From Aldehydirespirator sp963662645 (GTDB taxonomy: Bacteria; Actinomycetota; Acidimicrobiia; Acidimicrobiales; Aldehydirespiratoraceae), in assembly GCA_963662645.2 (NCBI GenBank), contig OY759762.1:2170001-2234000 (forward strand): 64,000 nucleotides of DNA. The letters run 5' to 3'. The notes below the pieces were generated by a model that searched no databases, was not told the DNA's origin, and saw nothing but the letters and a program-made list of their open reading frames with translations. Position 1 is the first letter of the stretch; each line of letters starts with the position of its first letter. This document shows, in pieces, positions 58,653 through 64,000 of this stretch. A program made the position numbers and the translations under genes.

Positions 58653-58943
58653 GGCCGTCTACCGGACGCCAGCTGGGCGTTCTGGAATGTGTGTTTGTCT
58701 AGCAGCATCGCGTTTTCAAACAATTCTTGATCATCTTCGGTGTTGCCCCGAGTCGGGTTGCGTGGCGACCAGACGTTAGTGCCGGGGTGCGTCACGGCGG
58801 TGGACGGATTGTGTTTGTCGGGCGCAATCTAAGCGTCCGTCAGAGCTGATTTCATGGGGGATCCCGAAGACTGTCCGCTACCTGACGGGGTCAGGAGGCT
58901 GCGGCCTCGGACTGTGTCCCCGGAGCAGTAGCATTGTCGGTGG
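58653..58943. other. Intergenic region, divergent, no gene recognised
   Basis: 291 bp between the divergent methyltransferase and TOTE helicase genes. A minus-strand frame (58676-58795) reads MTHPGTNVWSPRNPTRGNTEDD... and is less GC-rich than its surroundings; it has no recognised family and is not annotated. TAGCAT at 58929-58934 lies 9 nt before the TOTE GTG. Confidence 0.4.
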
Positions 58944-61352
58944 GTGAGTGCTGCGCAGGAGCCGTCCCGGTCACAACTGTTGGCTGAGGTCGATCGGCTG
59001 CGCGCCGAGGTCGAGCGGCTCCACGATCTGATGGGCTTCAACACCAGGACGGGCGACGAGCATCGCCAGGCGTGGGCGCCGACCCTGTTCGGCGGAGCCG
59101 CGTCGACGACCCTTGAGGTCACTCGGGCTTCGAGTCCTAGGGACAAGATCGACCTGATTCGGTCGCTGTTCGGTGCTCGATCCGACGTCTACGCCCAACG
59201 ATGGGAGAACCCGAACACGGGGAAGTCGGGTTGGTCGCCCGCGGTTCGTGGCGGCTGGTCGAAGCGGGCGTCGAGGGACTATCTGCCACTAACCGACGAC
59301 GTTCTTGCTTCGCATCTCCGAGGGGACATCACCATCGGGATCTACCCGCTGATGCGTGGCGACACGTGCAAGCTGTTGGCCTGTGACTTCGATGGTGACT
59401 CCTGGGCGTTGGATGCCCTTGCCTTCCTCGATCACTGCCATGCCGCTGGAGTTCCCGCTGTATTGGAGCGGTCGCGATCTGGCAACGGCGCCCATGTGTG
59501 GGTGTTCTTCGAGAACCCCGTGGCCGCTGCTGCCGCCCGTGCGATGGGCATGGGCCTGCTTCGAGAGGCGATGACCGCGAGGGCCGAGCTCGACTTGGCC
59601 AGCTATGACCGGTTCTTCCCGTCGCAAGACTTCATGCCCAAGGGCTCGTTCGGCAACCTCATCGCGCTTCCTCTTCAGGGTGAGCGCGTCTCTCGTGGCG
59701 CGACGGTGTTCTTGGACCCGACGACGATGAGCCCATGGCCGGACCAGTGGGCCTTGCTCTCCAGCGTGTCGCGCATGTCGGGTGATGTGGTGGTTGCGTT
59801 GGCCGACACCCTTCGCCCAGTGACGGCCGGCCCCAGTCTCTCATTAGCTGACCTGGCCAGTTCCGAGGGCCCGAAGCCGCCTGCGGTGATCGATGCTCAG
59901 CTCGGCGGGATGCTGTCGCTTCGCCGAGCCGGTCTGCCGCCAGCTCTCATCGCTGGGCTGAAGCATCTGGCCTCGTTGGCGAACCCCGAGTTCTACGAGA
60001 AGGAACGGATGCGGTTCTCCACATGGGACACGCCCCGGTTCATTCGCTGCTACCGAGAGGACCTCGAACGGATCCACCTCCCACGCGGCCTCATCAGCCA
60101 TGTCACCGAACTGGTCGAGAGGGCAGGAAGCCGGCTCGACATCACCGATCATCGCCCCGACCACGAGAGCATCGACTTGCGCCTCGCCAGCATGCTCCAG
60201 CCTCACCAGCAAGAAGCAGTCGACGCTGTCGTCGACCATGAGCTAGCCGTGATAGTCGCCCCGCCCGGCGCGGGCAAGACCGTGACTGCGTGCGCCGTCA
60301 TCGCCCATCATCGACAACCGACCCTGGTGCTGGTCGATCGCAAGCCGCTGCTTGCGCAGTGGCGCGAGCGACTCGGTGAGCACCTCGGCCTCGAAGACGA
60401 AGAGATCGGCGTGATCGGCGGCGGCAAGGACAGGCCCGGCTGCCTCGTCGACGTCGCGATGATCCAGAGCCTCGCCCGCCGGGAACGAGCCCATGACCTG
60501 TTCGCCCGCTATGGGCTCGTCGTCGTCGACGAGTGCCACCACCTGCCCGCGGTGTCCTTCGAGGCTTGTGTCCGCGTTGCGCCGACCCGTCGTTGGCTTG
60601 GCCTCACCGCTACTCCGTATCGCCGCGACGGGCTCGAAGGCATCATCGCCTTGCAGTGTGGCCCGACCCGCCACGAGACCCGGCCCGGCGAGTTGCTCGA
60701 CACGGCGCTCGTCCAACGCCGACTGATCGTGCATCCCACAAGCTTCGCTCACGACGACAACGCCTCGATCCAGGAAGTCCTCGGCGCACTCGCCCAAGAC
60801 GAGCGACGCACCGGCCAGATCTGCGCAGATGTGGTGCGAGCACTCGACGCCGGCCGAATCTGTCTTGTTCTCACCCAGCGGACCGCCCACATTGATGCCA
60901 TGCACCACCAACTCGCCGCCGCCGGATGCGACGCCCACATCCTCAAGGGCGGCCTCGGCAAGAAGGCCCTCGCCGCCGCCCACGACGCGATGGCCGCTGC
61001 TGGCAACGACACCGGGATCGTGGTCGTCGCCACCGGCTCCTACCTCGGCGAAGGGTTCGACTGGCCACAACTCGACACCCTCTTCCTCGCCTTTCCGATC
61101 GCGTTCAAAGGGCGGGTCGTGCAATACGTCGGTCGGCTCCTGCGAGCCCACGGTGCCAAACACGACGTCGAACTCCACGACTACGTCGACGAACACGTCA
61201 CCGTCCTCGCCCGCATGCACACGAAACGCCTCCGCGCCTACAAGACCCTCGGGTTCGACAAAGCCTCCCGCGCCCATCCGCCACTCAGCGGTTCCGATGG
61301 CGCATTGCGTCACAGTGTTGACGTGCCAGCGACAGGCGACAGGACCCGATGA
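58944..61352 (+). CDS. TOTE-type primase-helicase (archaeo-eukaryotic primase + SF2 helicase)
   Basis: 802-residue fusion matching the TOTE conflict-system layout. An N-terminal coiled coil (LLAEVDRLRAEVERLHDLM) precedes an archaeo-eukaryotic primase domain with the metal pair D148/D150 (LLACDFDGD), SRSGNGAHVWVFFE (H184) and SFGNLIALPLQG. The C-terminal SF2 helicase has Walker A APPGAGKT (439-446), DECH (529-532), TATPYRRDG (~555) and motif VI QYVGRLLRAHG. TOTE systems have been proposed, from comparative genomics, to act in genome conflict; no activity has been tested here. GTG start. Divergent from the methyltransferase; no nuclease partner of the type described for TOTE is adjacent. Confidence 0.88.
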   Translation: MSAAQEPSRSQLLAEVDRLRAEVERLHDLMGFNTRTGDEHRQAWAPTLFGGAASTTLEVTRASSPRDKIDLIRSLFGARSDVYAQRWENPNTGKSGWSPAVRGGWSKRASRDYLPLTDDVLASHLRGDITIGIYPLMRGDTCKLLACDFDGDSWALDALAFLDHCHAAGVPAVLERSRSGNGAHVWVFFENPVAAAAARAMGMGLLREAMTARAELDLASYDRFFPSQDFMPKGSFGNLIALPLQGERVSRGATVFLDPTTMSPWPDQWALLSSVSRMSGDVVVALADTLRPVTAGPSLSLADLASSEGPKPPAVIDAQLGGMLSLRRAGLPPALIAGLKHLASLANPEFYEKERMRFSTWDTPRFIRCYREDLERIHLPRGLISHVTELVERAGSRLDITDHRPDHESIDLRLASMLQPHQQEAVDAVVDHELAVIVAPPGAGKTVTACAVIAHHRQPTLVLVDRKPLLAQWRERLGEHLGLEDEEIGVIGGGKDRPGCLVDVAMIQSLARRERAHDLFARYGLVVVDECHHLPAVSFEACVRVAPTRRWLGLTATPYRRDGLEGIIALQCGPTRHETRPGELLDTALVQRRLIVHPTSFAHDDNASIQEVLGALAQDERRTGQICADVVRALDAGRICLVLTQRTAHIDAMHHQLAAAGCDAHILKGGLGKKALAAAHDAMAAAGNDTGIVVVATGSYLGEGFDWPQLDTLFLAFPIAFKGRVVQYVGRLLRAHGAKHDVELHDYVDEHVTVLARMHTKRLRAYKTLGFDKASRAHPPLSGSDGALRHSVDVPATGDRTR

Positions 61353-61537
61353 GGCTTAAGCAGCACTGGGACTCGAGGTTGAGCCTCGGTGTGGCTCGTG
61401 TAGACCACCGGTGCCGGCAACCCCTCATCCCACGAAATCGCGCAGCGCCACACGTTGGTCTCCCATCGTCTGCGCCGTCATATGCTTGGGCGCAGCGAGG
61501 CCGCCCCGCGCGTGATTCGAGCGTCTAGGAGGCAGCG

Positions 61538-62383
61538 GTGCAGCTAGAGGGACCATCGTCGGGTGGCCTCATGTATTCCGACACCGGCGGTGACGGACCA
61601 GCGGTCATGCTGCTGCACGGGGTGCTGATGGGCGGCAGCCTGTGGGACGGTGTCGTCAACAAGCTGCGCGACCGATACCGCTGCATCGTTCCCGAGTTGC
61701 CGTTCGGTGCCCACCGCACCCCGATGCCCGAAGGCGCCGACCTAGCGCTGGGATCCCTCGCCCGTATGATTGCGGACTTCCTCGTCGATCTGGACCTTCG
61801 CGCCGTCACGCTCGTCTGCAACGACTGGGGCGGAGCCCAGCTCGTGATCGCCCCCTGCGGCTCAGAGCGGGTCGCCAACCTCGTGCTCGTTTCCTGCGAG
61901 GCCTTTGACAACTACCCGCCCGGGCTGCCCGGGCGGCTGCTGTGCCTTAACGCGTCGCTGCCCGGAGGCACCTTCATCACCTCACAGCTGCTGCGTTCCC
62001 GCCCGCTGAGGCACCTGCCGGTCACCTTCGGAGCACTGTCCCAGAAACGCGTTCCCAACGAGCAGTTCATGAGCTGGATAGAGCCGCTGAGACGTGACCG
62101 GAGGATCCGCCGCGACCTCGACAAATACCTGCGCAGCGTGCCCGACAAGAAGCAACTGCTCGAATGGGCCGACCAGCAGCGCTCCTTCGCCGGCCCCGTG
62201 CTCGTCGTTTGGGCCCGAGACGACAAGCTCATGCCGCCCGAGCACGCCCGGCGCCTATCCGAGCACTTCGCCAACGCCGAGTTGGTTTGGGTCGACGACA
62301 GCCGCACCCTCATCCCGATCGACCAGCCCGAGGCCCTCGCCTCCCACCTCGAAGAGTTCCTTGCCCGACACACTCCAGCTTGA
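61538..62383 (+). CDS. Alpha/beta hydrolase (dehalogenase/epoxide-hydrolase-like; Asp nucleophile)
   Basis: 281-residue alpha/beta hydrolase. Oxyanion-hole HGVLMGGSLW at the N-terminus and nucleophile elbow D96 in NDWGG, the Asp form found in haloalkane dehalogenases and epoxide hydrolases. The C-terminal WVDDSRTLIPIDQPEALASHLEEFL has no His in the expected place, so ordinary hydrolysis is doubtful, although close relatives share this 'DSRTLIP.DQPE' tail. AGGAGG 5 nt before the GTG fixes the start. Isolated gene just outside the defence island. Confidence 0.83.
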   Translation: MQLEGPSSGGLMYSDTGGDGPAVMLLHGVLMGGSLWDGVVNKLRDRYRCIVPELPFGAHRTPMPEGADLALGSLARMIADFLVDLDLRAVTLVCNDWGGAQLVIAPCGSERVANLVLVSCEAFDNYPPGLPGRLLCLNASLPGGTFITSQLLRSRPLRHLPVTFGALSQKRVPNEQFMSWIEPLRRDRRIRRDLDKYLRSVPDKKQLLEWADQQRSFAGPVLVVWARDDKLMPPEHARRLSEHFANAELVWVDDSRTLIPIDQPEALASHLEEFLARHTPA

Positions 62384-62722
62384 CCAAAAGTCGCCGGTCG
62401 TTTTACCTAGATGGCGCGTGGATGCGCGAAATTGCCAAAATCCCAGGTCAACAACCCACCAGCGGGGCTGTGGGCTCGATTCAGGTGAGCCCGCGGGATG
62501 CCTTCTGCCGCTTCTCGTGTGGCTGCTGATCACCCTGGCCGACCTTGCGGAGCACTACCGGGTCGCTCCCTAGGCGCTCACTCCTCGGTAGCCGAATCGG
62601 TGTCCTCGCTGCGGTAACGGCGGCGGGAACGGATTACGCCAACTCCTGGAACGCTTTCTGGGCTTCGTAGCGCGAAGGCACGGGTCAAAGGCATGATCTA
62701 CGTATGGCTTGAGATGTGAGAG
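62384..62722. other. Intergenic region, no gene recognised
   Basis: 339 bp between the alpha/beta hydrolase and the phosphoribosyltransferase. A weak hairpin (GGGCTC 62472-62477 / GAGCCC 62487-62492) could terminate the hydrolase gene. No gene seen. Confidence 0.4.
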
Positions 62723-63277
62723 GTGAAGTCCTCGACTGAGGCACGTCGTCGGGTCCTGGCCGCGACGGTGTTCTCCCGCTGCTATCTGGTGGGCGAATTC
62801 ACCTTGAGGTCGGGTCGTTCGGCCAGTCGATACTTCGATAAGTACCAGTTCGAGAGCGATCCGGAACTCCTCAAGACGTTGGCTGAGGAGATGGTGCCGC
62901 TTGTTCCCGCCGAGACTGAGTTGCTTGCGGGTCTTGAGATGGGCGGAATCCCGGTGGTTACGGCGCTTTCGGCCGCGACTGGTATTCCGGCGGTCTTCGT
63001 CAGGAGGCTGGCAAAGACCCACGGGACGGCTCGACTCGCGGAGGGTCCCGCGGTTGAGGGCAAGAGACTGCTGATCGTCGAGGATGTGGTGACATCAGGA
63101 GGCCAAATTCGGCTGTCGGCCTCTGATCTCCGAGACCTCGGCGCATCCGTAGTCGGGGCGGTCTGCGTGGTCGACCGCGAAGAGGGCGGTTCTGAGGCCC
63201 TCGCCGAGGATGGGATTGTCCTCCGAAGTCTGTTTAGAGCTTCTGAGTTGGAGGATGCAGGCGGTGCTGATCAGTAG
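62723..63277 (+). CDS. Orotate phosphoribosyltransferase-like protein
   Basis: 184-residue type I phosphoribosyltransferase, transferring ribose-5-phosphate from PRPP to a base (orotate in PyrE). The N-terminal FTLRSGRSASRYFDKY and EMGGIPVVTAL match OPRTase. The PRPP motif is LLIVEDVVTSGGQ at residues 116-128, and RRLAKTHGTARLAEG is the flexible loop. Size is normal for the shorter PyrE class. GTG start. Could be the housekeeping PyrE or a salvage paralogue; there is no pyrimidine operon around it. Confidence 0.85.
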   Translation: MKSSTEARRRVLAATVFSRCYLVGEFTLRSGRSASRYFDKYQFESDPELLKTLAEEMVPLVPAETELLAGLEMGGIPVVTALSAATGIPAVFVRRLAKTHGTARLAEGPAVEGKRLLIVEDVVTSGGQIRLSASDLRDLGASVVGAVCVVDREEGGSEALAEDGIVLRSLFRASELEDAGGADQ

Positions 63278-63383
63278 TCCTGTGGGACTGCGCGTTAGCC
63301 TGCCCCTCAGCCCCCTGCCGGCAGCCGTTGCTCCCGCGATTGGGCGCAGAGCCCATTTCTCAACGAAGCCCAAGGAGAATCTC

Positions 63384-63776
63384 ATGGCCATCGCCCGTGG
63401 CTCTCTCAATGTGGTGACTGAGGTGGAGCCTCCGTTCCTAGAGCAGGACGGCAACAAGCTGAGCCGCAACATCGTGCGCAAGGAGTTCTCCGGCGACATG
63501 GTCGGCACGTCCGAGGCCCAGATGGTGGCCGCCTACACCGGCACCCCCGGCTCGGCCGGTTACGTCGCCATCGAGCACTTCACCGGGTCGGTCGGGGGGA
63601 AGTCGGGTTCCTTGGTCCTTCAGCACAGCGGGATCATGGCCAGGGGCGAGGCCGAGCTCGTCGTGAGGATCGTGCCCGACTCCGGCACCGGCGAGCTGAC
63701 GGGGATTTCGGGCACCCTGGAGATCGACAACAGCGACGGCAAGCACTCGTACGTTCTCGACTACGAACTGCCATGA
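63384..63776 (+). CDS. DUF3224 protein
   Basis: 130-residue beta-rich protein matching DUF3224: ARGSLNVVTEVEPPF, RKEFSGDMVGTSEAQMVAAYTG, GYVAIEHFTGSVGGKSGSLVLQHSGIM and GTGELTGISGTLEI. Related to allene-oxide-cyclase-like lipocalin folds; biochemical function unknown. The ATG has AAGGAG 6-7 nt upstream and fixes the start. It overlaps the DUF1697 gene by 4 nt (ATGA), so the two are coupled. Confidence 0.87.
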   Translation: MAIARGSLNVVTEVEPPFLEQDGNKLSRNIVRKEFSGDMVGTSEAQMVAAYTGTPGSAGYVAIEHFTGSVGGKSGSLVLQHSGIMARGEAELVVRIVPDSGTGELTGISGTLEIDNSDGKHSYVLDYELP

Positions 63777-64000
63777 GCGGCCGGTACCTCGTGATGCCGC
63801 GGGGGATCAACGTCGGGACCCGCAACCGGGTGCCGATGGCTGAGCTGCGCTCGAAGCTCACCGAGGCTGGTCACTCCGATCCGGTGACGATCCTCCAGAG
63901 CGGCAACATCATCATTACCAGCGACTGTGCCGACGCCGTCGCCCTGTCCTCCTCGATAGGGCAGCTGCTCGCAGAGGAGTTCGGTGTCGACGTGCCCTGT
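63773..64000 (+). CDS. DUF1697 protein, cut by the right window edge
   Basis: First ~76 codons of a DUF1697 protein: RYLVMPRGINVGTRNRVPMAELRSKL, then VTILQSGNIII, the family hallmark (LRGINVG..., LQSGN). Begins at ATG 63773, overlapping the DUF3224 stop. The rest lies outside the window. Function of the family is unknown. Confidence 0.87.
   Translation, partial: MSGRYLVMPRGINVGTRNRVPMAELRSKLTEAGHSDPVTILQSGNIIITSDCADAVALSSSIGQLLAEEFGVDVPC

Noticed and set aside
58676..58795. Small minus-strand ORF upstream of the methyltransferase
   Set aside because: Only ~40 codons are outside the methyltransferase, with no family pattern; mentioned in the intergenic entry but not called as a gene.
1..64000. 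tRNA, rRNA, transposase, integrase or attachment sites
   Set aside because: No tRNA T-loop-like sequence, no rRNA, and no recombinase motif was found by eye on either strand; absence is by inspection only.

Overview
The window looks like a high-GC actinobacterial chromosome segment, most plausibly from an uncultivated Acidimicrobiia-type lineage. This is an inference from gene content: CaiB/BaiF CoA-transferase, P450s, four LLM (F420/flavin-type) oxidoreductases, paired acyl-CoA dehydrogenases, a DUF35/thiolase-like pair and amidohydrolase-2 proteins, with many GTG starts and many start codons sitting 6-7 nt behind a TANNNT -10 box (leaderless style). No rRNA, tRNA, CRISPR array, transposase or integrase was seen.

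Layout. 1-8440: two acyl-CoA ligases (one cut by the left edge), a SnoaL-like protein, an acyl-CoA dehydrogenase and a LolD/FtsX-type ABC exporter pair. 8619-12266: amidohydrolase, CaiB, P450, a small catabolic run. 12322-14894: a small membrane/coiled-coil protein and a tandem acyl-CoA dehydrogenase pair. 15038-27645: a long same-strand, mostly translationally coupled operon: three-subunit molybdenum hydroxylase, lipoprotein binding protein, fused LivH-LivM permease, LivG, LivF, Cys-less thiolase-like protein, DUF35 protein, TesB thioesterase, MFS carrier. It reads as uptake plus CoA-dependent breakdown of an unknown, probably aromatic or polycyclic, acid. 27680-37329: DHA2 efflux pump, an enolase-superfamily/crotonase/class II aldolase/D-2-hydroxyacid dehydrogenase set, an FGGY kinase and an LLM oxidoreductase, interrupted by a Type II restriction-modification pair. 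37312-44084: second copy of the small membrane protein, two more amidohydrolases, a third acyl-CoA ligase, a second P450 and a DUF4202 protein. 44184-53674: serine hydrolase, three LLM enzymes, an AhpD-like protein, a Rieske oxygenase, a non-canonical thiolase and a CPA2 antiporter with a CBS domain.

55310-61352 is a defence/conflict island: MazF pair, VapB45/VapC45-like pair, a frameshifted C5-cytosine methyltransferase and a TOTE-type primase-helicase. The right end (61538-64000) carries an alpha/beta hydrolase, an orotate phosphoribosyltransferase-like protein, DUF3224 and the start of a DUF1697 protein.

The most unusual sequence-level theme is a set of short direct duplications (periods about 24-73 bp), many of which copy a gene's stop/start junction or the first codons of a gene. 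They recur at about nine places. In two cases (22503-22574 and 32112-32179) the duplication pulled apart what looks like an ancestral overlapping stop-start pair.
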